From positions 1 to 23,398 of IMG/VR virus record IMGVR_UViG_3300010430_000464: a stretch of 23,398 bases of DNA, one strand, 5' to 3'. The notes beneath the pieces are model-generated. The model searched no databases, was not told where the DNA came from, and was given only the letters and a program-made list of their open reading frames with translations. Position numbers and translations under genes: made by a program. Every line of letters starts with the position of its first letter. Position 1 is the stretch's first letter. Shown one piece after another: positions 16,013 to 21,382 of this stretch. Source of the stretch: a virus.

Positions 16013-16451
16013 TAAACCAAACAAGGTAAAAGACTTTATTAGCTCTGTTGTGGGCGGTGTAACTTCGGGCGGTGTAAGTGGCGCTGTTGATTTAATGTCA
16101 AACGGGGGCGATTTAATAGACCGCTTCTTTGAAACGAAAGACGAAAAGCGCGAAGCATTAATGGAAATTGCAAAAGCACAAATTGCGCAAAATACACAAG
16201 AAGCAAAACATAGTTCCATTTGGGTTGCAGGATGGCGGCCTTTTATCGGTTGGGTTCTAGGCTTAGGGTTGTTCTTTTACTATCCTATTAGATTTGCAGT
16301 AGCAACCTACCTATGGGCAAGAGAAGTCTTAGAATCAGGGTTATTAGTTGATTACCCAATTGATGCAGCCGACATGATACAAATGGTTTTAGCTATGCTA
16401 GGAATGGCGGGGTTAAGGTCTTATGAGAAAAAACAGAAAATAACTAAGTAG
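16005..16451 (+). CDS. Holin, 3TM type
   Basis: This 148-residue protein fits the 3TM holin family (GTA_holin_3TM-like): an N-terminal charged region (1-70), then WVAGWRPFIGW (73-83) opening the first membrane pass, followed by further passes near 84-106 and 125-138, and a short basic tail. It should form the inner-membrane pores that release the endolysin. It is the last gene of the plus-strand unit, facing the minus-strand cluster. Confidence 0.85.
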   Translation: MSDKPNKVKDFISSVVGGVTSGGVSGAVDLMSNGGDLIDRFFETKDEKREALMEIAKAQIAQNTQEAKHSSIWVAGWRPFIGWVLGLGLFFYYPIRFAVATYLWAREVLESGLLVDYPIDAADMIQMVLAMLGMAGLRSYEKKQKITK

Positions 16452-16452
16452 C

Positions 16453-16466
16453 GCCCTAAAAAGGGC
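16453..16466. terminator. Small hairpin between converging genes
   Basis: GCCCT (16453-16457) / AGGGC (16462-16466) with a 4-nt loop sits where the plus- and minus-strand units meet; it overlaps the stop of the minus-strand gene. It lacks a flanking T tract, so terminator function is uncertain. Confidence 0.35.
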
Positions 16467-16680
16467 AGTCAATAGCTTCTACCTTAACCAAGTGTTTTCT
16501 AAGCGTGTTAAGGCTCTTAAAATTACCGTTAATACAATAGCCAACACTTCGACCGCATAACACTTTCCTAATCTTGCGACCCGTCTTTGTGTTAATTAAT
16601 TCTTTAGTATTTGTAAATTGATAATGCGGCGCAAAGTCAATACAATATTTTAGTATGTAATTCCTTGAATATGTGTACAT
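16456..16680 (-). CDS. Hypothetical protein ending in CPF
   Basis: This 74-residue basic protein belongs to a small type often seen in Bacteroidetes phages and accessory islands, as far as I can judge from its layout: a YxF-type start, a central NTKTGRKIRKVL strand pair, a LNTLRKHLV helix, and a short acidic end DCPF. The NTKTGR part recalls the small beta domains that precede DNA-binding or HNH modules, but no nuclease motif exists here. It is the last gene of the minus-strand cluster. Confidence 0.6.
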   Translation of the reverse strand: MYTYSRNYILKYCIDFAPHYQFTNTKELINTKTGRKIRKVLCGRSVGYCINGNFKSLNTLRKHLVKVEAIDCPF

Positions 16681-16723
16681 TGTGCTTTAGTTAAGGTTAG
16701 GATAACCGTAGTTGTGTGTAATG

Positions 16724-17056
16724 CTAGTTATTCCATCCGTTCAAAGACCTTCTAATGTTTTCGTAAGTAGCTTTTTGTATCTCACCCCAACCTTCTGTAT
16801 GTTCACCCAAAATGGTTATTTTATCAATCCCAGTTCCATTTGTAAATATTTTAATCATTGAAGCACTATCACATTTATTTGTGCTTAAGTAGTAATAACC
16901 ATTTTTACGTTCTGCTGTAAAGGTCTTTTCACTACCTATGTACTCGTTATCTATTCGAGTTGCAAGTATTCGCCATTGTTCCTGCGTAAAAGCACTACAC
17001 ACAACATTATGTATAGTGCATGGCTTAATTCCGTAATCATTTAAAGTCTGTATCAT
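16724..17056 (-). CDS. Hypothetical protein
   Basis: This 110-residue protein starts with a helix pair (EQWRILATRI) and ends with a mixed alpha/beta part with several Gly. There is no recognised family, signal peptide or membrane segment. It lies between two intergenic stretches carrying versions of the recurring post-stop sequence described below. Confidence 0.6.
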   Translation of the reverse strand: MIQTLNDYGIKPCTIHNVVCSAFTQEQWRILATRIDNEYIGSEKTFTAERKNGYYYLSTNKCDSASMIKIFTNGTGIDKITILGEHTEGWGEIQKATYENIRRSLNGWNN

Positions 17057-17120
17057 TTTATTAAGTTTTCTTATTAATCAATGTTTCGTGCTATTTGGAT
17101 GCCACGACACCATACATTTA

Positions 17121-17136
17121 CCGTTGTAAAACATTA
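17121..17136 (-). repeat. Post-stop repeat, copy in front of 17134 stop
   Basis: The 16-nt string TAATGTTTTACAACGG (minus strand) begins with the stop codon of the gene ending at 17134. An identical string ends the gene at 17372. Related versions follow other minus-strand stops. Confidence 0.75.
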
Positions 17137-17325
17137 TGCCAAACTAGTCTTTTCGCATTTTGAACAATAGTAGTCTCCAATTTGATGGTAATAACTCATT
17201 TGGCAATTATCGGGTGTTTGGCAAAACGTACCCTTCGGTTTTACAACATTGGCTAAACCAACATTTTTACCTAAGTTATCTGTTCGCCATTGTGCTGATT
17301 TTGATTCTCTTTCTTCTGTTGTCAT
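17134..17325 (-). CDS. Small zinc-ribbon-like protein
   Basis: I place the start at ATG 17325, giving 63 residues (MTTEERES...). A longer frame to 17388 would run through the recurring intergenic element and into the upstream gene, so it is unlikely. The C-terminal part has paired cysteines, CQTPDNC (35-41 region) and CSKC near the end, a zinc-ribbon layout. Role unknown; a regulatory or nucleic-acid-binding role is possible. Confidence 0.65.
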   Translation of the reverse strand: MTTEERESKSAQWRTDNLGKNVGLANVVKPKGTFCQTPDNCQMSYYHQIGDYYCSKCEKTSLA

Positions 17326-17358
17326 ATCTAATTTATTTAAAACGTTGTTTAGCCTTAG

Positions 17359-17374
17359 CCGTTGTAAAACATTA
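17359..17374 (-). repeat. Post-stop repeat, copy in front of 17372 stop
   Basis: Identical 16-nt string to 17121-17136 (TAATGTTTTACAACGG on the minus strand), again starting at the stop codon. It is followed by a second ACAACG a few bases on. Confidence 0.75.
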
Positions 17375-17623
17375 AAATGGAAGGTCATCGCCTAAGTTTA
17401 CTTCGCTCTTTTCTGCAAATTGGTCGGCAGGCAATTGAGTTAAATCAACTTTTAACGGCTTGTACTTACTCATAATATCAAGCAATGTTTCTCGCAAGTT
17501 TTGTAAGGTCCATTCGTTGCAACTACCACAGCAATGTCCTTCCGCTTCATAAACTTTTCGCAAGTCTTGTTCTTTAATCAAGTATAGTTCTTGGTCGATA
17601 ATTAGGTATTTCATAGTTTCCAT
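17372..17623 (-). CDS. Small protein with SSB-like acidic C-terminal tip
   Basis: I place the start at ATG 17623 (METMKYL), 37 nt after the upstream stop, giving 83 residues; a longer frame to 17722 would overlap the upstream gene and a hairpin. The N-terminal part is a small strand-helix unit with CCGSC near 31-35. The last residues are GDDLPF, which closely resembles the C-terminal peptide of bacterial SSB (DDxPF), the docking site for recombination and repair proteins. No OB fold is visible. It may mimic the SSB tail. Confidence 0.62.
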   Translation of the reverse strand: METMKYLIIDQELYLIKEQDLRKVYEAEGHCCGSCNEWTLQNLRETLLDIMSKYKPLKVDLTQLPADQFAEKSEVNLGDDLPF

Positions 17624-17631
17624 TTTAACGA

Positions 17632-17653
17632 TTTTACAACAAAGATTGTAAAA
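17632..17653 (-). repeat. Perfect 8-bp inverted repeat in intergenic element
   Basis: TTTTACAA (17632-17639) and TTGTAAAA (17646-17653) form a perfect stem with a 6-nt loop between two minus-strand genes. TTGTAAAACA, part of it, is also at 17362-17371 and 17124-17133. Confidence 0.65.
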
Positions 17654-17660
17654 CAGTTTG

Positions 17661-17879
17661 CTAGTCATCTCTAACCCTTGCGCCACATTTAGTGCATTTA
17701 GAATGTATTTGGTCAGCTCCAATCCAATGGTGTTGGCAAACCGATTCTACAACAACACCTATACTTAACGCTTCTTTATCTTTTTCAATTGCAGCGTGTA
17801 TTTGCACCATCTCATCAAGCAATGGCGGCTTTTCAAATATATCAAGTAGTGTTTCAAATAAATTTTGCATTCCTTCCAT
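17661..17879 (-). CDS. Small protein with C-terminal zinc ribbon-like motif
   Basis: This 72-residue protein has an N-terminal helical acidic part (1-45) and a C-terminal segment with CQHHW, then CTKCGA (62-67), which could bind zinc as a C-x-H/H...C-x2-C site. The start ATG 17879 (or the internal ATG four codons on) follows an A-rich leader. Function unknown. It belongs to the tight cluster of small genes with shared intergenic sequence. Confidence 0.62.
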   Translation of the reverse strand: MEGMQNLFETLLDIFEKPPLLDEMVQIHAAIEKDKEALSIGVVVESVCQHHWIGADQIHSKCTKCGARVRDD

Positions 17880-17927
17880 TCTATTAATTTTAGTTCTTAA
17901 TTAATCGCGCAAAGCATAGCCAAACCG

Positions 17928-18188
17928 TTAGCGGTAATTATTTATATCAAACTCTCTTGGCTTATTTATACCTGCGCCATCGTTGTATGCTTCTTCCATA
18001 TCTTCAGCGGAAAAACTACCGCTAACATCGGGCATACTTAATTTGGTGGAATAAGTAGGTTGTAGGGCTTTATGATATTCATTTGCAAAAGCGACGATTA
18101 ACATCTCAGCTTTTGTTATTTGCCCATCATTTGGCTCTTGGCCAGTGTTCTCTTTAATTATCTGTTTTGCGACATCTCTTGCTATCAT
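17928..18188 (-). CDS. Hypothetical protein with LSMPDV motif
   Basis: This 86-residue acidic protein has a helical N-terminal half (up to about 45), then KLSMPDVSGSF and a Glu/Asp-rich helix and disordered end. The LSMPDV residues are coded by an 18-nt stretch (18024-18041) identical to one in the gene at 19205-19402. I recognise no family. Its stop codon TAA begins the sequence TAACGG, part of the recurring post-stop motif. Confidence 0.6.
   Translation of the reverse strand: MIARDVAKQIIKENTGQEPNDGQITKAEMLIVAFANEYHKALQPTYSTKLSMPDVSGSFSAEDMEEAYNDGAGINKPREFDINNYR
18024..18041. repeat. 18-nt direct repeat, copy 1
   Basis: AACATCGGGCATACTTAA here is identical to 19268-19285. Both copies lie inside small minus-strand genes in the same reading frame, coding for LSMPDV. 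Confidence 0.85.
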
Positions 18189-18213
18189 TTTATTTTTTTA
18201 GGTTTTGGTTAAA

Positions 18214-18233
18214 AAAGTATGCCCTTATACGTT
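18214..18233 (-). repeat. Intergenic repeat, post-stop type
   Basis: A 20-nt stretch matching 19433-19452 at 19 of 20 positions, directly after the stop of the HTH gene. The minus strand reads AACGTATAAGG then GCATACTTT, with GTAT/ATAC as a short inverted repeat. Confidence 0.75.
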
Positions 18234-18237
18234 GTAG

Positions 18238-18444
18238 CTAATGTTTTTCTAGTAGGGATTGAAGTTTTTTGGCTGCTTCGATTTCATTTTGTAGGCCGTC
18301 AATTAGTTTTTGTTTCATAGCCTTAGAAATTGTGCCGCGAGTGATAATTAAATCTAAATATTGTGGTCTAATACCTAATTCAAAGGCAATACCGCTTTTG
18401 TTAATGGCATTGCGGTTAAGCCATTTTTTAAGTTGGTTAATCAT
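18238..18444 (-). CDS. Small helix-turn-helix DNA-binding protein
   Basis: This 68-residue protein is a compact helical protein of Cro/repressor type. The segment INKSGIAFELGIRPQYLDLI (14-33) matches a helix-turn-helix, with SGIAFELGI as the first helix and PQYLDLII as the recognition helix; a helical tail rich in Glu and Lys follows. It overlaps the upstream gene by 8 nt. It is a natural candidate for binding the TTCG(A/T)CGAA boxes, but this is inference. Confidence 0.75.
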   Translation of the reverse strand: MINQLKKWLNRNAINKSGIAFELGIRPQYLDLIITRGTISKAMKQKLIDGLQNEIEAAKKLQSLLEKH

Positions 18445-18715
18445 TAAAGATAGATTTTATAGTAACATAACAAACAGAATGGTAATTATTTATTTTACTA
18501 AACGCAAATAGCACATCGCTATTATTTATGTAACTGTCTAAAGATTCTTCATGGGTAAACCCTTTTGAAATTAAATGGTAATACCTGAAATCAAATTTAT
18601 CATCAATGTAGTTTATTAAGTCATTGAAATTAAAAGGAATACATTTTATATTTTCAATGGTAACTCTATCTTGAATTATACTTAACCCTGTCTTGTCAAT
18701 AATTGTCAATATCAT
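18437..18715 (-). CDS. Hypothetical protein
   Basis: This 92-residue protein is rich in Ile, Asn, Asp and Tyr, with no recognised motif, signal or membrane segment. It lies upstream of the HTH gene and overlaps it, so the two are coupled. Such a partner could modulate the regulator, but nothing in the sequence demonstrates this. Confidence 0.6.
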   Translation of the reverse strand: MILTIIDKTGLSIIQDRVTIENIKCIPFNFNDLINYIDDKFDFRYYHLISKGFTHEESLDSYINNSDVLFAFSKINNYHSVCYVTIKSIFND

Positions 18716-18728
18716 TCTATAAGTTTTA

Positions 18729-18750
18729 AAGCTGCCCTATTGAGCAGCTT
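18729..18750 (-). terminator. Hairpin between two small genes
   Basis: Stem AAGCTGC (18729-18735) / GCAGCTT (18744-18750) with an 8-nt loop directly follows the stop of the minus-strand gene ending at 18749. The T tract on the minus strand is weak (TAAAAC), so termination may be partial. Confidence 0.5.
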
Positions 18751-18973
18751 ATTTTTCTTCCATTTCAAATTGATAGTCTTTTTTATCTTCTGAAATTAAT
18801 TCGCGTAATTGCTTCATAACTTCGTTTCTAGTCTTAAACTCGCTGCCAAATTCAGTTGCGTAGCCATTTGAACCAGTTATTCCATAACCATTTTCAGTTT
18901 TAACAATCTCGTAACTCACTCTGTATCTGTTTGGTAAGTTGTTTGTGTAGTAGTTTTTTGCTATTTGTGTCAT
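18749..18973 (-). CDS. Hypothetical protein
   Basis: I place the start at ATG 18973 (MTQIAKN), giving 74 residues. A longer frame to 19009 would include the likely -7 promoter box at 18994-19001. The protein has a helical start, a beta middle with YRVSYEIVKTENGYGITGSN, and a Lys/Glu-rich helical tail. The beta part suggests a small single domain. No family recognised. Confidence 0.6.
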   Translation of the reverse strand: MTQIAKNYYTNNLPNRYRVSYEIVKTENGYGITGSNGYATEFGSEFKTRNEVMKQLRELISEDKKDYQFEMEEK

Positions 18974-18993
18974 CGTTTCGTTGTTTGATGATG

Positions 18994-19001
18994 TAAATAT
19001 A
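18994..19001 (-). promoter_or_regulatory. Possible minus-strand promoter
   Basis: On the minus strand TATATTTA lies 21 nt before ATG 18973. It matches the Bacteroidetes -7 consensus at all but the last base (A for G). It follows the structured RNA candidate and would restart transcription of the downstream genes. Confidence 0.4.
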
Positions 19002-19092
19002 CAAATCATTTTGGAATAATGATGTAAAAACTTAAATCTTTTTTTTTAGTAGGTGGAAGGTGGAGAAAAGCACTAGCAACAACATGGCATAT

Positions 19093-19181
19093 AAAAAAGG
19101 GGCGAGCCGTAGTAGTCCGTTATGGCTACTCAAAGAGCTTGTTCGTCTCAAGCCGCAAGCTAACACCAGTGTGCTGCCCCC
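19093..19181 (-). ncRNA. Candidate structured small RNA ending in a T run
   Basis: The minus strand begins GGGGGCAGC and ends GCCCC followed by six T. GGGGC (19099-19103) and GCCCC (19176-19180) close the whole element, with inner hairpins AGTAG-T-CC/GG-CTACT (19111-19130) and GCTTG/CAAGC (19137-19153). It is visibly more GC-rich than its surroundings, and the T run ends only on the minus strand. It could be a small RNA, a structured 3' UTR, or a recombination site. No known RNA family was recognised. Confidence 0.45.
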
Positions 19182-19204
19182 ATTTCATATACTATACCGT
19201 TGGG

Positions 19205-19402
19205 TCAACATTGCTTATAAGCATTTTTACGAAAACAAGAACATCTATTATTAGGCAACGATTGCCCAACATCGGGCATACTTAAAGCCTGTTTTATTTC
19301 TTTAAATTCAATTAGTCTGTCTTTTTCTAGCTCTGAGCAAAAGCCTTTTTCTTTTTTTATTTCAATGCTCTTTATCCAAGTATTTAAGTGTGGTGTTTCC
19401 AT
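19205..19402 (-). CDS. Hypothetical protein with LSMPDV motif
   Basis: This 65-residue protein has a helical charged part (10-40), then ALSMPDVGQS and a Cys-rich end (CSC...C). The motif is coded by the 18-nt stretch 19268-19285 that also occurs at 18024-18041. The last 15 residues look less like a normal coding end, so the gene may have a disrupted or shifted terminus. It is followed by the structured RNA candidate. Function unknown. Confidence 0.5.
   Translation of the reverse strand: METPHLNTWIKSIEIKKEKGFCSELEKDRLIEFKEIKQALSMPDVGQSLPNNRCSCFRKNAYKQC
19268..19285. repeat. 18-nt direct repeat, copy 2
   Basis: Identical to 18024-18041 and in the same coding frame. Confidence 0.85.
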
Positions 19403-19432
19403 TAGTTCTTTTTTAGGTTAATTAATAGGCTC

Positions 19433-19452
19433 AAAGTATGACCTTATACGTT
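19433..19452 (-). repeat. Intergenic repeat, post-stop type
   Basis: Matches 18214-18233 at 19 of 20 positions, on the minus strand shortly after the stop of the 49-residue membrane gene (19456-19605). Confidence 0.75.
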
Positions 19453-19455
19453 AGT

Positions 19456-19605
19456 TTAATAGGTCGAGCTTTCATCATGCCTTTTATTGTCGCGGTGTAT
19501 GTGTTTAACAAAGTTTTTACGCTCCCATCTTGAAAGGAAATAATCAGCGATGTAAAAAAAAGTAACTCCTATAACGCTGCTAGTAATAAAATAAAGTACT
19601 ATCAT
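19456..19605 (-). CDS. Single-pass membrane protein of 49 residues
   Basis: The frame starts at ATG 19605, in an ATGA overlap with the upstream gene, and ends at TAA 19458-19456. It has a hydrophobic segment at about 2-24 and a basic tail. The tail contains FVKHIHRDNKR (32-42), very similar to FEKHIKKDNER in the third gene of the same run (19774-19920). This overlap argues for translation. Function unknown; small membrane proteins in phage early regions may act on host defence or superinfection. Confidence 0.6.
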   Translation of the reverse strand: MIVLYFITSSVIGVTFFYIADYFLSRWERKNFVKHIHRDNKRHDESSTY

Positions 19606-19787
19606 TTCAATGTATTTATATTTGTTTCAATAGGATCAACAACAACGGGGACTTCTTGAATTAGCTTTAGGCGGTCTATCTTTCGCTCTAAGCGACTTTC
19701 TTTCGCTTTAAGTATTAGTACCGCAATAAGTAGGCTTAACGCCGCTATGCGTAGCCAATAGGCTAAATGGTGTTTAAATTCTCTCAT
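19602..19787 (-). CDS. Single-pass membrane protein of 61 residues
   Basis: The product has a short basic N-terminus (MREFKHH), a hydrophobic segment at about 12-27 (IAALSLLIAVLIL core) and a charged helical tail that ends in a Pro/Val-rich part. It overlaps the gene upstream by 14 nt and the one downstream by 4 nt, so the three genes form a translationally linked set. No family recognised. Confidence 0.6.
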   Translation of the reverse strand: MREFKHHLAYWLRIAALSLLIAVLILKAKESRLERKIDRLKLIQEVPVVVDPIETNINTLK

Positions 19788-19920
19788 TATCTTTTTTTAT
19801 GTGTTTCTCAAAGTATTTATCCATTGCCGCGTAACTTAAAAAGAACATAGTGGGCTTATTTGGCCACGTTATTTTATACTTCTTTTTCATGTCGGCCGCA
19901 AGTTCTTTAATGGGTTTCAT
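19774..19920 (-). CDS. Small hypothetical protein of 48 residues
   Basis: The frame starts at ATG 19920 (ATGA overlap with the exonuclease stop, TGA 19919-19917) and ends at TAA 19776-19774, inside the next gene. The product is basic, with ITWPNKPTMFF in the middle and the end FEKHIKKDNERI. It may be a small accessory factor of the exonuclease by location. Its tail resembles that of the 49-residue membrane protein. Confidence 0.6.
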   Translation of the reverse strand: MKPIKELAADMKKKYKITWPNKPTMFFLSYAAMDKYFEKHIKKDNERI

Positions 19921-20510
19921 ATCAAGGTATTAATATAATCTCGGCACTCCAAAACACGCGCTTGTATCGCTTCGTATGCCTTAGCATCAAATTTAACTTC
20001 AAAGCTCTTAATACGTTTATCCATGTCAATATCCGAATAGCTCTGAGCTGACAAATCTAACTCTTGCGGTGTATCTACTAAAACATAATCGACGAATGCC
20101 GTTTTTCGTTCGGTTAACGCCATGTAGCCTTGCATTTGCCAATAATAGGTTTTGTCTAACTCTTTATCGAATAAAGGAAATGTAAAGCAATCCCAACTAC
20201 ATTTAGTGTCACGTATGCAATCGGGTAGAATTAAATCGGGCGTTCCTGTTATAAAGTCGTTTGCAAAGTTCTGTTCATTCTTAATTAAGAAGTCGTAACC
20301 GTAATGAAGCTCAACAAGTTCAATAGCTTCGTTTTCCATGTCTAAGCCTTTTTGCAGGTACTTGTTGTAGATTTCTTTTCGTCGTCCGTAAATCTGCTCT
20401 TTGAGCCACGTTTCGCAATATGTTTGAGCCGTTTTGCTTAGTTGGCCTTTTGTTTTGCTCGCTGTCATTATTTGGCTTATTGCCGAGCATCTTATTTTGA
20501 AGTTACGCAT
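19917..20510 (-). CDS. YqaJ-type phage exonuclease
   Basis: This 197-residue protein fits the YqaJ/lambda-exonuclease family, which degrades one strand of double-stranded DNA ends to expose single strands for annealing. Visible parts are the helix with GLDMENEAIEL (55-65), the acidic GTPDLIL (89-95) with Asp92, the DTK site with Asp101 and Lys103 (PD-(D/E)xK layout), and QMQGYM (125-130). Length is typical. It overlaps the ERF gene by 19 nt, and the two would act as an exonuclease-annealase pair. Confidence 0.9.
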   Translation of the reverse strand: MRNFKIRCSAISQIMTASKTKGQLSKTAQTYCETWLKEQIYGRRKEIYNKYLQKGLDMENEAIELVELHYGYDFLIKNEQNFANDFITGTPDLILPDCIRDTKCSWDCFTFPLFDKELDKTYYWQMQGYMALTERKTAFVDYVLVDTPQELDLSAQSYSDIDMDKRIKSFEVKFDAKAYEAIQARVLECRDYINTLI

Positions 20511-21022
20511 AGTAGTTTTTCGTTTTCAGGTGAAAGAATGTACTTCGCTTTGATTTGTTCAATAGTTACAGTTTTGCCTTCTAGCGCTTTCTTAGCGGCT
20601 GCCCATCCTTTATGATTAGGTGTAAACTCTTCTTTGGCTCTTGTTGCTGTTTGCGGCGGTGTTGCCGCGTCCGTATCCTTATCGGTTACTAATCCTAACA
20701 TTGAGCTTAATTGGTATCTTCTCATGTACGTTATTGCAGATCCTAATACTTGGAATTGGTTCATACCTTTAAGCGTTACATCTTGCGGTATTAGGGCTTC
20801 ATGTGCTATATCTTCGCCACTTTCGCAATGAAATACAACGGTTCTTAAACAAGTACCTTCAACGGCTTGCGTAAAGCCTAAACCATGCTTTTGCAATAGT
20901 GGGTTAATAATACCAAATATGGCAGGAAGGTCGGCGTAAGTGTACCCGTAGCCCGTAGTTCCTTTATGTATTACAGGACATTCTTGTTGAAATGCTGCTA
21001 GTGCTTTGTATAGGTTTTTCAT
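20492..21022 (-). CDS. erf: ERF family single-strand annealing protein
   Basis: This 176-residue protein fits the ERF family (phage P22 Erf-like), which anneals single-stranded DNA during phage recombination and circularisation. The hallmark helix YADLPAIFGIINPLLQKHGL (29-48) and the glycine-rich LGSAITYMRRYQLSSMLGL (93-111) with a following DKDTDA block are clear. The C-terminal 60 residues are a linker plus a small helical end. It starts at ATG 21022, directly after the upstream stop. Confidence 0.92.
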   Translation of the reverse strand: MKNLYKALAAFQQECPVIHKGTTGYGYTYADLPAIFGIINPLLQKHGLGFTQAVEGTCLRTVVFHCESGEDIAHEALIPQDVTLKGMNQFQVLGSAITYMRRYQLSSMLGLVTDKDTDAATPPQTATRAKEEFTPNHKGWAAAKKALEGKTVTIEQIKAKYILSPENEKLLCVTSK

Positions 21023-21023
21023 C

Positions 21024-21299
21024 TTAAAAGTTGTTTAAGGCTTTGTGTAATTCGTTTATAAATACTTCTTTGCTACTCGGTACAGCTTCCCAACGTTCAG
21101 CCCATTTAGCAGCTACCGTATCTACATAAGTGCTAAGTTGCAGTCTAGTTTCAACTTCTGAAGTGTTAATTAATTCTTTCTCGCAAACTTCTGAATATAG
21201 GTATTGATTCCAAACCTTTGTCATTTTCACATCTTCGCCAATCTTTTCAAATTTGCAAAATAGGTTTTCTGTGTACTTGCTTTCTAAATAAATTTCCAT
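21024..21299 (-). CDS. Hypothetical protein
   Basis: I place the start at ATG 21299 (MEIYLES), giving 91 residues; a longer frame at 21323 begins with TTG and would extend into the promoter -7 box at 21321-21328. The product is helical and rich in Lys, Glu and Trp, with no recognised family. It directly precedes the ERF gene and so may belong to the recombination operon. Confidence 0.65.
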   Translation of the reverse strand: MEIYLESKYTENLFCKFEKIGEDVKMTKVWNQYLYSEVCEKELINTSEVETRLQLSTYVDTVAAKWAERWEAVPSSKEVFINELHKALNNF

Positions 21300-21320
21300 T
21301 GTTTTGTTTTTATTATGTTT

Positions 21321-21328
21321 CAAAAATA
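21321..21328 (-). promoter_or_regulatory. Minus-strand promoter of recombination genes
   Basis: TATTTTTG on the minus strand is an exact TAnnTTTG match, 21 nt before ATG 21299. A partial operator-like box, TTCGACAAA, lies 29 nt upstream (21357-21365). Confidence 0.55.
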
Positions 21329-21334
21329 TTATTT

Positions 21335-21371
21335 AGGCAGTTTGCAAACTTTTTAATTCGACAAACTGCCT
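21335..21371. repeat. 10-bp inverted repeat with inner palindrome
   Basis: AGGCAGTTTG (21335-21344) and CAAACTGCCT (21362-21371) are perfect inverted repeats. The inner AGTTTGCAAACT (21339-21350) is also a perfect palindrome and can pair in a competing way. It lies between two minus-strand genes and next to a promoter. Confidence 0.75.
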
Positions 21372-21382
21372 GATTGTGTCGT

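Noticed and set aside
17160-17375. Plus-strand frame with a hydrophobic stretch
   Set aside because: It lies opposite the small zinc-ribbon-like gene and its neighbours, with no plus-strand promoter or neighbour genes.
17834-17841. Minus-strand TATATTTG, exact match to the -7 consensus
   Set aside because: Lies inside a coding gene, far from a plausible start and with no supporting -33 element.
18592-18599. Minus-strand TAAATTTG match inside a gene
   Set aside because: It is about 150 nt from the next start and within AT-rich coding sequence, so chance is likely.
19060-19254. Plus-strand open frame of 64 residues across the structured RNA candidate
   Set aside because: Starts with GTG, has no family-like pattern, and runs against the gene at 19205-19402 in a minus-strand cluster.
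20088-20096. ATCGACGAA box-like string inside the exonuclease gene
   Set aside because: Lacks the full TTCG(A/T)CGAA symmetry and lies within coding sequence far from a promoter.
21300-21323. Longer start (TTG at 21323) for the gene at 21024-21299
   Set aside because: It would place the start codon in the promoter -7 box; ATG 21299 fits the promoter spacing better.
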